From Rubrivivax albus (lineage in GTDB: Bacteria > Pseudomonadota > Gammaproteobacteria > Burkholderiales > Burkholderiaceae_C), in contig NZ_SACT01000007.1 in NCBI RefSeq assembly GCF_004016515.1, positions 1-64,000 on the forward strand: 64,000 bases of DNA. Reading direction: 5' to 3'. The notes beneath the pieces are model-generated. The model worked only from the letters and a program-made list of their open reading frames with translations, did not search any database and was not told the DNA's origin. Below, in pieces: positions 35,059 through 43,299 of the stretch (position 1 is the stretch's first letter; the number at the start of each line of letters is the position of its first letter). The position numbers and the translations under genes are program-made.

Positions 35059-35985
35059 TCAGCGATCCTGCGCCTGCGCCGCGCGCACCACCTCGCGCGT
35101 CAGCGCCGGCGCGAAGGTCTGGATGAAGCGGTAGGCGTACTCGCGCAGGTAGGCGCCGCGGCGCACCGCGATGTGCGTGGTGTTAGGTGCGAACAGCGTC
35201 GACGCGTCCAGCGCCAGCAGCGCACCGTCGCGCGCCGGCTCGTACGCCATCTCGGCGACGATGCCCACGCCCACGCCCAGTTCCACGTAGGTCTTGATGA
35301 CGTCGGCGTTCATGGCGAGGATGGTGAACTGGGGAGTCAAGTCTGCAGCCGCGAAGGCCTGGTCGATGTGCGCACGACCGGCGTACACACCGTCATAGGT
35401 CACCAGCGGGTATTCGGCCAGGCGCTGCAGCGTCAGCGGCGCACCATCGGCCAGCGGGTGGCCCGGCCGCACCAGCACGCGGTAGCTCCACTCGTAGCAC
35501 GGCAGCACCACCAGGTCCTCGTAGGCGGGCAGCACGTCGGTGGCGATGCCGATGTCGGCCTCGCCCTGCAGCAGGCGCTGCGCCACGCTGGCCGGCGAGC
35601 CCTGCAGCAGCTGCACCACGACACGCGGAAAGGCCTCGCGGAAGGCCTGCACCGCCGCCGGCAGCCGGTAGCGTGCCTGCACATGGGTGGTCACGATGGT
35701 CAAGGCGCCGGAATCCTCCCGCGCGTACTCTGCGCCAGCGCGCTTGAGGTTCTCGGCCTCCAGCAGAAGACGCTCGATGATGGGCAGGACGCCGCGCCCG
35801 GGCGGCGTGAGGCCGGTCACCCGCTTGCCGGCGCGCACGAAGATCTCGACGCCGAGTTCGTCCTCCAGCTCGCGGATCTGGCGGCTGACGCCGGGCTGCG
35901 AGGTGTGCAGCGCCTCGGCTGCCTCGGTCAAGTTGAAGCCGCGCCGTACGGCCTCGCGCATGGCGCGCAGCTGCTGGAAATTCAT
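35059..35985 (-). CDS. cysB: CysB-type LysR regulator
   Basis: This 308-residue LysR-family activator has a winged HTH at 1-60 (FNLTEAAEALHTSQPGVSRQ, then IRELEDELG) and an effector domain with TTHVQARYRLP, QGEADIGIATD and GVGVGIVAEMAY, as in CysB/Cbl. It senses O-acetylserine- or sulfate-related signals and controls sulfur uptake genes, here most likely the adjacent sbp-cysTWA. ATG at 35985 aligns with the CysB N-terminus (MNFQQLRAMREAVRRGFNLT). An ATG five codons earlier is possible. Confidence 0.9.
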   Translation of the reverse strand: MNFQQLRAMREAVRRGFNLTEAAEALHTSQPGVSRQIRELEDELGVEIFVRAGKRVTGLTPPGRGVLPIIERLLLEAENLKRAGAEYAREDSGALTIVTTHVQARYRLPAAVQAFREAFPRVVVQLLQGSPASVAQRLLQGEADIGIATDVLPAYEDLVVLPCYEWSYRVLVRPGHPLADGAPLTLQRLAEYPLVTYDGVYAGRAHIDQAFAAADLTPQFTILAMNADVIKTYVELGVGVGIVAEMAYEPARDGALLALDASTLFAPNTTHIAVRRGAYLREYAYRFIQTFAPALTREVVRAAQAQDR

Positions 35986-36689
35986 GGTGCGCATGAGCAT
36001 ATCGGCTCACGCCTTGACGCCCAAGGACGCGATGCGCAGATCCATATTCGGAAATCTTCGATCGGCGGCATTGGAAGTCCAATGACCACGGAGAGCGCCA
36101 ACCGCTGGGCTGGCGCATGCAGGGTCTATCGATCAACCTCGGGTCGTGCCCGACACCCTCGTCCTGTTCATGCGCGCCGAACCGGTCGGCGGTGTCCGGC
36201 AACAGTACCAGCGGCAGCTCGCTACGCGCTACGAACACTTCCTGGGACATCATCCGGGACGACACCGGGTCACGCGCATGCATCAGGACTCGATACCAGA
36301 CATCCTGGTCGCTAAGGATGGCTGCGCGACGGAGTCGTCAACGCAGCGGCAAGTCTGCGTCACCTTCATCCGATGAACATTGCTGACGCGACAGCGCCCA
36401 CCCATCTCTCCAGTGGCCGCAGCCACCCTGGGGTCGGGGCACTCACGAGCAGGCCAGCGAGCACGGGCGATGTCGACCGCCTGGAGGTGGTCGGATAGCG
36501 GCCGCTCCGCCTGCCGCCGACGGACGAATGAGTCGCCGTCGTCGTGGCTGGCTGCCATCCTGTGCGCCGGCCGGCAGGCCACGACCCGAGACGATCGATC
36601 AATCGGACAAGACGATCGAACACAAGGTGAACGGCCGAAACCCGCAAGCTGATCGGAGCTGTGAACCCTGCGAGGAAAGGCGACCAGCG
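35986..36689. other. Intergenic, no supported gene
   Basis: About 700 bases lie between the divergent cysB-like and haloacid-dehalogenase genes. Frames at 36146-36376 (+) and around 36100-36330 (-) are open but lack ribosome binding sites, and I see no family match. The lower conservation and slightly lower GC suggest decayed coding DNA, unidentified. Confidence 0.35.
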
Positions 36690-37403
36690 ATGAACCTGAC
36701 CTGCAAGGCCGTGCTCTTCGACACTGGCGGTACCGTGCTGGACTGGCACGGTTCTCTCGTTCAGGCCCTGGGCGCCCTGACGCCCTGGCCTGCGGGCACC
36801 GTGGACGCGCATGCCTTCGTCAACGAATGGCGGCGTCGCAGCATGGGCGGGATCGTCGGGCAGGTCCGACCACCCTTCGACATGGACGATGTCCATCGAA
36901 GCGCGTTGAAGGCCACGGTCGAGCACTTCGGCCTGACGCCGATGCCAGAGCCAGCCGCCACAGGACTCTGGCAGGCCTGGCGCCGGGTCTCGGCCTGGCC
37001 GGACTTCGCCCCCGCGTTGCAGCGCCTGCGCGGCACGTTGCCCGCGGTGTCGTTCACCATGCTGCCCACGTCGCTGGTGGTCGATGTGTCCCGACACAAC
37101 GGGCTGACCTGGGACGCCATCGTCTCGTGCCAGATGATCGGCATCTACAAGCCCCACGCCGAGGCCTACCAGACGGCGGTCCGCTGGCTGGGCCTCGGGC
37201 CGGCCGACGTGCTGATGGTGGCTTGCCACAACTTCGATCTCAACGCAGCCCAGGACCAGGGCATGCGGACGGCCTTCGTGCGTCGCCCCGCCGAGTGGGG
37301 CCCGGCCGGACCGCCGGACCCTTGGCCAAACCGGGTCTATGACCTCGTCGTCGACGACTTCGACACCCTGGTCGACGGCATCCTGGGGCGTGAGACCGGC
37401 TGA
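36690..37403 (+). CDS. Haloacid dehalogenase-like hydrolase, type II
   Basis: This 237-residue HAD-superfamily protein has motif I FDTGGTVLDW with nucleophile Asp11, motif II around FTMLPTS, a motif III lysine in GIYKPHAEAY and motif IV ACHNFDLNAAQDQG. The layout resembles 2-haloacid dehalogenases or small phosphatases with an alpha-helical cap. Substrate is unknown. GAGGAAAGG precedes the ATG. It faces the arsenosugar-type operon tail to tail (6-base gap), and a phosphatase role in that pathway is only a guess. Confidence 0.82.
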   Translation: MNLTCKAVLFDTGGTVLDWHGSLVQALGALTPWPAGTVDAHAFVNEWRRRSMGGIVGQVRPPFDMDDVHRSALKATVEHFGLTPMPEPAATGLWQAWRRVSAWPDFAPALQRLRGTLPAVSFTMLPTSLVVDVSRHNGLTWDAIVSCQMIGIYKPHAEAYQTAVRWLGLGPADVLMVACHNFDLNAAQDQGMRTAFVRRPAEWGPAGPPDPWPNRVYDLVVDDFDTLVDGILGRETG

Positions 37404-37408
37404 GCCCG

Positions 37409-37963
37409 TCAACCCGACGCTTCGGGCAACCAGGCCAGCAACGGCGCGTAGCCGTCCTCCGCCAGCGCCTTGCCGCGGCTGGCGTAGAGCTCGTCGCTGC
37501 CCTTGATGCCATGCCCCTCGAGCAGCCGGTTCATCAGGTTGAACAGGCCGATCGTCAGCACTGCGTCGTGCAGGTCGCGTTCGCTCCAGCCGGCATCGAA
37601 CGCGGCCTGCGCGTCGGCCGCGGCCATTCGCGACGGCGTCAGCGTCAGCTTGCGTGCGAATGCCAGCAGCGGCCGCAGCCTGGGCTCGACCGGCGCCTGC
37701 TCGAGGTCGCTCAGCAGGGCATCGAGCAGCCCCGCGTCGACCCCGAAGGCGATGGCCGTCTCGCGGTGCACGCCGTGGCAGTACTGGCAGGCGTTCAGCC
37801 CCGACACGTAGGCGGCCAGCAGTTCCTTGTCGCGCGCCGTCAACGCCGTGTCGTGGCGCAGCACGGCGCAATGGAAGGCCACCAGCGCGCGGCCGGCCTC
37901 CGGGTTCAGCGCCAGGAGGTGACGCGCGCCAGCGTCGGCCGGCAGGCTGGGGAAGAAGCTCAT
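37409..37963 (-). CDS. AhpD-like carboxymuconolactone decarboxylase family protein
   Basis: This 184-residue all-helical protein has the AhpD redox motif NACQYCHGVH (CxxC plus His) and the family frame DKELLAAYVSGLNA. Such proteins act as peroxidase or disulfide relays. It is the last gene of the long minus-strand operon, 58 bases after the MTA-phosphorylase-like gene, and a second AhpD-like protein heads that gene group at 52077. GGAGCA precedes the ATG. Confidence 0.85.
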   Translation of the reverse strand: MSFFPSLPADAGARHLLALNPEAGRALVAFHCAVLRHDTALTARDKELLAAYVSGLNACQYCHGVHRETAIAFGVDAGLLDALLSDLEQAPVEPRLRPLLAFARKLTLTPSRMAAADAQAAFDAGWSERDLHDAVLTIGLFNLMNRLLEGHGIKGSDELYASRGKALAEDGYAPLLAWLPEASG

Positions 37964-38021
37964 CGGGTCTGCTCCTGCGATGGGTGGGAGATCAAGGATG
38001 GCGTGGCGCGTCGCCCTGGGC

Positions 38022-38867
38022 TCAGCGACGCAACACCGCCAACCAGTCGCGCTGCGCGGCGTCGAGGGCAACCTCAGGCGTCAGGACGGCCCCGACGAGG
38101 GCCTGGCGTGCCGCCGGTTCTGGCGTCGGCAGGGGCGCCGCCAACAGGGAAGCCAGCAGGCGCCTGGCCGCCGCCAGTGTGTGCCCGTAGCGCTCGAAGA
38201 TCGTCTGCACCTGCGCATGCTGCGCCGGGTCGTCCATCCAGCTGTCGTAATCGGTGACCAGGCCGACGGTGGCGTAGCCCAGCTGCGCTTCGCGCGCCAG
38301 GAAGACCTCGGGCACGTTCGTCATGCCCACCAGATGCGCTCCGAAACTGCGCAGCAGGTGGCTTTCGGCGCGGGTGCCCAGGCGCGGGCCTTCCACGCAG
38401 GCGTAGGTGAGGCCGGAAGCGACCGTCAGCCCGATGCGCTCACCGGCCGCCACCACCGCCTCCGCCAGCCGCGCACTCACGGGCTCGGCGGTGGACACGT
38501 GGGCCGCGACACCCTTGCCGAAGAAGGTCTGCGTCCGGCGACCTCGGGTCCAGTCGATGTACTGCGCCGGCATGGCCAGCGCGCCGGGCGCCAGTACTTC
38601 GTCCAGGCTGCCCACGGCGGAGAAGCCCAGCAGTTGCGTGGCGCCAGCCCGCTTGAGGGCAAACACGTTGGCCCGGTAGTTGACTTCGTGGGGCAGCCAT
38701 CGGTGCCCGGCGCCATGACGGGCCAGGAACAACAGGGGCTGGCCCTGGACGCGACCGAGGTGCACCTCGCCGGAGGCCTCGCCAAACGGCGTGGCAGCCG
38801 ACAGCCGCGCCTCGATCTCCAGGCCCGGCAGCTCGTAGAAGCCGGTACCGCCGACGATGGCGAGCAT
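38022..38867 (-). CDS. mtnP: MTA phosphorylase-like purine nucleoside phosphorylase
   Basis: This is a 281-residue PNP/MTAP family enzyme with phosphate-binding GGTGFYELPG, HGAGHRWLPHEVNYRAN, EGPRLGTRAESHLLRS, GMTNVPEVFLAREA and VTDYDSW. The Asp of TDYDSW indicates preference for 6-aminopurines (adenine) over inosine. It cleaves 5'-methylthioadenosine to adenine and ribose-1-phosphate derivatives. In this operon the likely substrate is the arsenic-bearing 5'-deoxyadenosine made by ArsS, giving an arsenosugar phosphate (inference). Start ATG lies three bases after the preceding stop. Confidence 0.88.
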   Translation of the reverse strand: MLAIVGGTGFYELPGLEIEARLSAATPFGEASGEVHLGRVQGQPLLFLARHGAGHRWLPHEVNYRANVFALKRAGATQLLGFSAVGSLDEVLAPGALAMPAQYIDWTRGRRTQTFFGKGVAAHVSTAEPVSARLAEAVVAAGERIGLTVASGLTYACVEGPRLGTRAESHLLRSFGAHLVGMTNVPEVFLAREAQLGYATVGLVTDYDSWMDDPAQHAQVQTIFERYGHTLAAARRLLASLLAAPLPTPEPAARQALVGAVLTPEVALDAAQRDWLAVLRR

Positions 38868-38870
38868 GGG

Positions 38871-39887
38871 TCAGTCCTCCGAGCGCACGGCGTCGGCCAC
38901 ACGGTAGGCCGGCCCGTGCGCGATCCGATCGAAGTAGGACAGGTGCGCGTCACTGCCTTCCGGCCAGGTGGCCTGAAACCGTGCACGCCACGTCGCCGCA
39001 TCGACGTCGATGGCGATCGCCTCGGCGTGCACGTGGTCCAGCCCTGCGCGTACACCAAAGCGGCGCTCCGGCCCACGGTATGGGCGCAGTGCGATGCGTG
39101 TCAGCAGCCCGGCACCATCGCCCTGGAAGTTGGGCATGCCGGCCGCGCCGTTGTTCAGGATCCAGTGCCGGGGCGCAGCGTCGGCCTCGAGCCGCAAGCG
39201 CTGGAACACCGGCAGGCAGGTGTGCGAACAGGCGAAGGCATCGACCCCGCTCGCGGCGAACCACGGCCTGGCCAGGTCGCGGCCCGCCGGCTCACGCAGG
39301 TGTTCCTGGGCGAAACCCCAGCCGGCCAGCGACTGCGCGTCGCCATGCACGATGCCCACCCGGCAGCCACCCACATCCGCGCGCAGCCACATCGGCAGTT
39401 TGGCCAGCGTGCGCCGCTGTGCTGCGGAGGTCACGCTTCGCAGGCGGGCATGGATCCGATTGGAACGGTCCACCACGGCGTTGTCCACCCAGTCGGGGTA
39501 GGCGCAGCCACAGCCGGCATCGCCGGCCGCGGCCTCGTCGGCCAGTTCGGTCTCGACATTGCCGCGTATCGCCCAGTGCGCCAGCACCCCCTGCTGTACT
39601 GCGTCGAACCACGCCGGCTCGGCGTCGAACCAGTGGAAGTCGCCGTTGAAGACCAACGCCTTGCGGCCCGACTCCTGCGAAAACAGCTGCAGGACCCGGT
39701 GCAGCGCGACCAGGTTGCCGTACAGGCCGCCGACGACGTACAGGACCTCGAGGTCCTGCAGCCCTGCCGGCGGCGGCACCGCCAAATCCTCCGGGCGATA
39801 CCGGTAATGCAGCGGACAACTGCGCCCCGGCGCCGGCGGTGTCGGGGCCACGTCGGCAGCACCGAGGGCCTGCACAGCCGGGCTCAT
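38871..39887 (-). CDS. Calcineurin-like metallophosphoesterase
   Basis: This 338-residue protein has phosphoesterase-like motifs VVGGLYGN (in place of GDxHG), VFNGDFHWFD, AIRGNVETE and GIVHGDAQSLAG, and ends with ACSHTCLPVF. Asp/Asn/His metal ligands are largely kept, although the first motif is altered (GGLYGN). The substrate is unknown. It overlaps the DUF302 gene by four bases (ATGA) and precedes the MTA-phosphorylase gene, so it may dephosphorylate an intermediate of the same pathway. Confidence 0.75.
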   Translation of the reverse strand: MSPAVQALGAADVAPTPPAPGRSCPLHYRYRPEDLAVPPPAGLQDLEVLYVVGGLYGNLVALHRVLQLFSQESGRKALVFNGDFHWFDAEPAWFDAVQQGVLAHWAIRGNVETELADEAAAGDAGCGCAYPDWVDNAVVDRSNRIHARLRSVTSAAQRRTLAKLPMWLRADVGGCRVGIVHGDAQSLAGWGFAQEHLREPAGRDLARPWFAASGVDAFACSHTCLPVFQRLRLEADAAPRHWILNNGAAGMPNFQGDGAGLLTRIALRPYRGPERRFGVRAGLDHVHAEAIAIDVDAATWRARFQATWPEGSDAHLSYFDRIAHGPAYRVADAVRSED

Positions 39888-40450
39888 GGCGCGACGACGG
39901 CTGCGGCCAGACCTGCCAGCGCCTGCCCCAGCCGCACGGCGGCCGGGCAATCTCTGGCGCCATGGCGGTGCGCGATCCAGGCGGGTTCGTTCCAGCCCAG
40001 CCAGACCTGCCCGCCAGCGTCGGTCCAGACCAGCGCCTTCATCGGCAGGTCGATGCCCGCGGTCTGCGCGCACTGCATCAACGGCGTGCCGGCCTGCGGG
40101 TTGCCGAAGATCACCACCACGGTCGGCGCCAGTGCCTGCCCGACACGTTGTGCCGCGGCCGCGTGATCCACCCGCGCCGCCACGGTCAGCTGGCGCTGCG
40201 TCAGCTGCGCCTCCAGCCTGGCCAGGGTCTGCGCCTGGGTGTGTGGGCTGCGCAGAGTCTGCAGGCCGTGCGCGCCGGCGGAGGCCGTGTCGGCCCGATG
40301 GCCATGCGGCCCGGCACAGCCGGCCAGCACCACGGCCGAGACGCCGGCGGCCAGCAGCGTGGCGGCGCTTCCACGCGCGCGGCCGACGATGGCGCGTGGG
40401 GATGGGGTCAGGGCGTCAGGCGTGTTCATTTCAGCTCGAGTGGGGGTCAT
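39884..40450 (-). CDS. DUF302 domain lipoprotein
   Basis: This 188-residue protein has a lipoprotein signal (LLAAGVSAVVLAGC, cysteine near 45) and a DUF302 domain at about 65-175, recognised by LARLEAQLTQRQLTVAARVD and VVVIFGNPQAGTPLMQCAQTA, then LPMKALVWTD. DUF302 proteins are small periplasmic proteins of unknown function, often near metal or sulfur genes. ATG at 40450 has AAGGAG seven bases upstream. Stop overlaps the next start (ATGA), showing translational coupling. Confidence 0.85.
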   Translation of the reverse strand: MTPTRAEMNTPDALTPSPRAIVGRARGSAATLLAAGVSAVVLAGCAGPHGHRADTASAGAHGLQTLRSPHTQAQTLARLEAQLTQRQLTVAARVDHAAAAQRVGQALAPTVVVIFGNPQAGTPLMQCAQTAGIDLPMKALVWTDAGGQVWLGWNEPAWIAHRHGARDCPAAVRLGQALAGLAAAVVAP

Positions 40451-40554
40451 CGACGGTCTCCTTCAGTGTGTTGAGGGTCGGCAGGGATCGCGGGGCGCAT
40501 GGTGAGCGGGCTGCAGCATGCGCGGTGATGGGCAAGGTGTTGTCGCACCGATGT

Positions 40555-41439
40555 TCAGCCCGTGCCTGCCTGCGACAGCAGGCCGGCGTGGACCGACCCG
40601 GGGGCACGCGCGGCCGGCACCGAGGCCGATGCCGACGCCGAAACCGAGGGCGAAGCCGGCATCGGCCCGGTGACGACGGCGTCGGCCGACGCCGGGTCGT
40701 AGAGCGCCGCCAGGTGTTCGTGCCCCAGCGCCGCGCGGGGCAGGTCCCAGCGGATCCGCCCCCCGGACATGCCCACCACGCGGTCGGCCAGCAGCGGCAG
40801 CAGCGCGAGGTCATGGACCACCGTGAGCAGGGAGCGCCCGCCACCGGCCAGCGACCGCAGCGCGGCACACACGTGGCGCGTGGCGGCCGGGTCCAGGGCC
40901 GAGGTGGGCTCGTCGGCCAGCACCAGCTGCGGCTGCTGCAGTTGCAGCCGCGCCAGGGCCACCTTCTGCCGCTCTCCACCGGACAGGCGGTCGCTGCGCA
41001 CGCCGGCCTGCTCCGCCAGGCCGACCGCAGCCAGCGCCTGGTCGGCTTCGGTGACCAGCGCTGGCGGGTAGCGGCGCCACCAGCTGCGCCAGGCATCCAG
41101 GCCCTGCAGCCTGGCCAGCGCACCAATGAGCACGTTCTCGCGCGCCGTGAGCCGCGGCACCGGGTGCAGGCCCTGCGACAGCAGACCCACCTCGCGCCGG
41201 TGCTGCCGGCGCACCTGCAGCGGCGCAGCGTCGGCCACATCGCGGCCGAGCACCGTCACACGGCCGCTCGCAGCGGCGACCTGCCCGCCGATCAGGCGCA
41301 GCAGTGTGCTCTTGCCAGCCCCGTTGGGGCCCACCAGGGCCACGTGCTCGCCAGCCGTCAGCCGAAAATCCGCCACCTGCAGCAACGTTCGCCCGCCAGC
41401 CTCCACCGTCACGCCGTGCAGGCTGACCGCCGCGCTCAT
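40555..41439 (-). CDS. PhnC-like ABC transporter ATPase
   Basis: This 294-residue ATPase has Walker A GPNGAGKST, signature LSGGERQKVALARLQL, Walker B LVLADEPTSALD and H-loop VVHDLAL. It is closest to phosphonate/phosphite PhnC-type ATPases. The C-terminal ~35 residues are a Ser/Ala-rich tail (SVSASASASVPAARAP) without function. With the PhnE- and PhnD-like genes upstream it makes a complete importer. Length apart from the tail is normal. Confidence 0.88.
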   Translation of the reverse strand: MSAAVSLHGVTVEAGGRTLLQVADFRLTAGEHVALVGPNGAGKSTLLRLIGGQVAAASGRVTVLGRDVADAAPLQVRRQHRREVGLLSQGLHPVPRLTARENVLIGALARLQGLDAWRSWWRRYPPALVTEADQALAAVGLAEQAGVRSDRLSGGERQKVALARLQLQQPQLVLADEPTSALDPAATRHVCAALRSLAGGGRSLLTVVHDLALLPLLADRVVGMSGGRIRWDLPRAALGHEHLAALYDPASADAVVTGPMPASPSVSASASASVPAARAPGSVHAGLLSQAGTG

Positions 41440-41474
41440 CGCACCGCCAGCGCCCCGCGTGGCTTGCGCACCAC

Positions 41475-42374
41475 TCACAGCAGGGCCTCCCTGATGCGTC
41501 GCGACAGGGCGTCGAAGCCGACGACCAGCGCGATCACCACGAGCAGCAGCGTTGCCAGCCGGCTCCACTGGAACAGACTCACGGCCTCGCTGATCAGCAG
41601 CCCCAGGCCACCGGCTCCGATCAACCCGAGGATCGTCGAGTCGCGGATGTTGAATTCCCACACGTACAGGTGATGGCTGACGAACTGCGGCAGCACCGAC
41701 GGCCAGACCCCGTGAAAGAACACTTGCATCGGCGAGGCGCCGGTGGCGCGCACCGCTTCGACCGCGGCCATGTCCAAGGACTCGATGCTCTCGGCAAACA
41801 GCTTGCCGTACGTGCCCATCGAATGCAGGGCGATCGCCAGCACACCTGCGGTCGGCCCGAGGCCCACGATGCCCACGAGGACCAGCCCGAACACCAGGGT
41901 GTGCACTGCGCGCGTGACGTCCAGCACCGCCTTGGCCCCCCACGCCAACGGTCGCGGCGCACGCAGGTTGCGCGCCACCAGCAGCGCCAGGGGCAACGCG
42001 AGCAGCGCGGCCAGCAGCGACCCGAGGGTGGCGATCTGGAAGGTGACCCAGGTCGCACGCGCGAGCCCGGCCAGGTACGCGGCTTCCACCGCCCGTCGGT
42101 TTTCCACCCGCAGCACCGTGCCGTCGTCGCTGCGGTACTCGAGTCGCTCCGGCCCGAACCACGCGTCCAGCAGGCTGGGCCGCGCGAACTCCGACAAAGT
42201 CTTGAGCAGGTTGTCCCAGGGGCTGCGACCGAAACTCAGGTCGCCGGTGGCCACCAGGGTGGCCAGGCACAGCACGACCAGCGCTGCGTAGCACGCCATC
42301 AGCAGCGCGAATCCGGCTCGGCCCGCCGGCCACCACCAGCGGTTCACCGCGTGGGTGTGGGTCACGGCATTCAT
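41475..42374 (-). CDS. PhnE-like ABC transporter permease
   Basis: This 299-residue permease has an N-terminal helix, then a polar insert, then about five helices. The coupling loop is AVEAVRATGASPMQVFFHGVWP, preceded by SMGTYGKLFAESIE. This is the PhnE pattern (phosphonate, phosphite or other oxyanion uptake). ATG at 42374 gives MNAVTHTHAVNRWWW; a longer in-frame start would run into the PhnD-like gene. It forms the channel for the transporter in this operon. Confidence 0.87.
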   Translation of the reverse strand: MNAVTHTHAVNRWWWPAGRAGFALLMACYAALVVLCLATLVATGDLSFGRSPWDNLLKTLSEFARPSLLDAWFGPERLEYRSDDGTVLRVENRRAVEAAYLAGLARATWVTFQIATLGSLLAALLALPLALLVARNLRAPRPLAWGAKAVLDVTRAVHTLVFGLVLVGIVGLGPTAGVLAIALHSMGTYGKLFAESIESLDMAAVEAVRATGASPMQVFFHGVWPSVLPQFVSHHLYVWEFNIRDSTILGLIGAGGLGLLISEAVSLFQWSRLATLLLVVIALVVGFDALSRRIREALL

Positions 42375-42408
42375 CGCACCAGGCACCGTGCCGACCAGAG
42401 GCGGTGGG

Positions 42409-43299
42409 TCAACGAGGCTCCAGCTTGCCGGTGGCCAGGCCGGCGTCGCGAATGGGCTTGTAGAAGGCGTTGTCACGGGCCACGAAGCCGGTGTAGTTGG
42501 CCGGCAGCAGTTGGGCCTGCGTCGCCAGCAGCGGGCCCACCTCGGCCAGGGCCTCCTGCAGGCGGCGCACGAAGGCGGCGTCCCTGGCCAGCGTGGCGCT
42601 CACGGCCACGGCATCGTTGGGCAGGGGCGCCGACTGCCAGATCACCTTGCTGCGTGCCGCGGAGATCAGCCCCTGGGCGATCATCGCGTCGCGGTTGCGG
42701 TTGTAGTCGGCACCGGCGTCCAGTTGACCGGCCGTGACCTGCGTCTGGATCGCCTGGTGCTTGGTGTAGAGCACCCGCGAGAAGTGCTTCTCCGGGTCGA
42801 TGCCGCGCTTCTGGAATTCGAAGTACGGGATGAGGTAGCCGGAGGTGGAACCCTTGTCGCCAAAGGCGAAACTGCGGCCGCGGCCCTTCGCCCCCAGCAG
42901 GTCGTCCAGGGTCTCCAGGCCCGAATCCGGGTGGGTGACGATCATGCCGAAATACTCCGGCTTGCCTTGGTAGAGGATCGTGGAGACCACCTGCGCACCG
43001 GCGTAGTGGTTGGCCAGCACGTAACCCCAGGGGCCCATCAGCGCCAGGTCGGTCTCACCATTGGCCAGACTCTTGGCCAGGCCTTCCCAGCTGTCGACCG
43101 TGCGCAGGTTGACCGGCCGTCCGAGGCGTGCCGCCAGGTGTGCGGCCAGCGGACGGTAGGTGGCGTCGTTCTTCTCGCGGTCCGGCTGGAACATGCCCAC
43201 GCCGAAGTTCAGCGGTGTGCCTTGGGCGCGCAGCGCCGCGGGCAGCGCCAGGGCGGTTCCGGTGGCCAGGACGTTGAAGTGTCGGCGGGTCAGGTTCAT
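42409..43299 (-). CDS. PhnD-like periplasmic substrate-binding protein
   Basis: This 296-residue precursor has a Tat-like signal (TRRHFNVLATGTALALPAAL). The mature domain (GVGMFQPDREKNDATYRPLA, ETDLALMGPWGYV, FGDKGSTSGYLIPYFEF) is a PhnD/SsuA-type binding fold. Related proteins in other genomes are annotated as putative selenate-binding components. It differs clearly from AioX at 6485, as it lies with a permease and ATPase. The ligand may be an oxyanion or an arsenosugar precursor (unknown). ATG overlaps the previous stop by ATGA. Confidence 0.87.
   Translation of the reverse strand: MNLTRRHFNVLATGTALALPAALRAQGTPLNFGVGMFQPDREKNDATYRPLAAHLAARLGRPVNLRTVDSWEGLAKSLANGETDLALMGPWGYVLANHYAGAQVVSTILYQGKPEYFGMIVTHPDSGLETLDDLLGAKGRGRSFAFGDKGSTSGYLIPYFEFQKRGIDPEKHFSRVLYTKHQAIQTQVTAGQLDAGADYNRNRDAMIAQGLISAARSKVIWQSAPLPNDAVAVSATLARDAAFVRRLQEALAEVGPLLATQAQLLPANYTGFVARDNAFYKPIRDAGLATGKLEPR

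Noticed and set aside
36146-36376. A 76-codon plus-strand frame between the cysB-like and HAD genes
   Set aside because: There is no ribosome binding site and no recognisable family; the region looks decayed on both strands.
37980-40166. A 728-codon plus-strand frame opposite the MTA phosphorylase and metallophosphoesterase genes
   Set aside because: Composition is typical of an antisense shadow, and the minus strand has conserved motifs, ATGA overlaps and ribosome binding sites.
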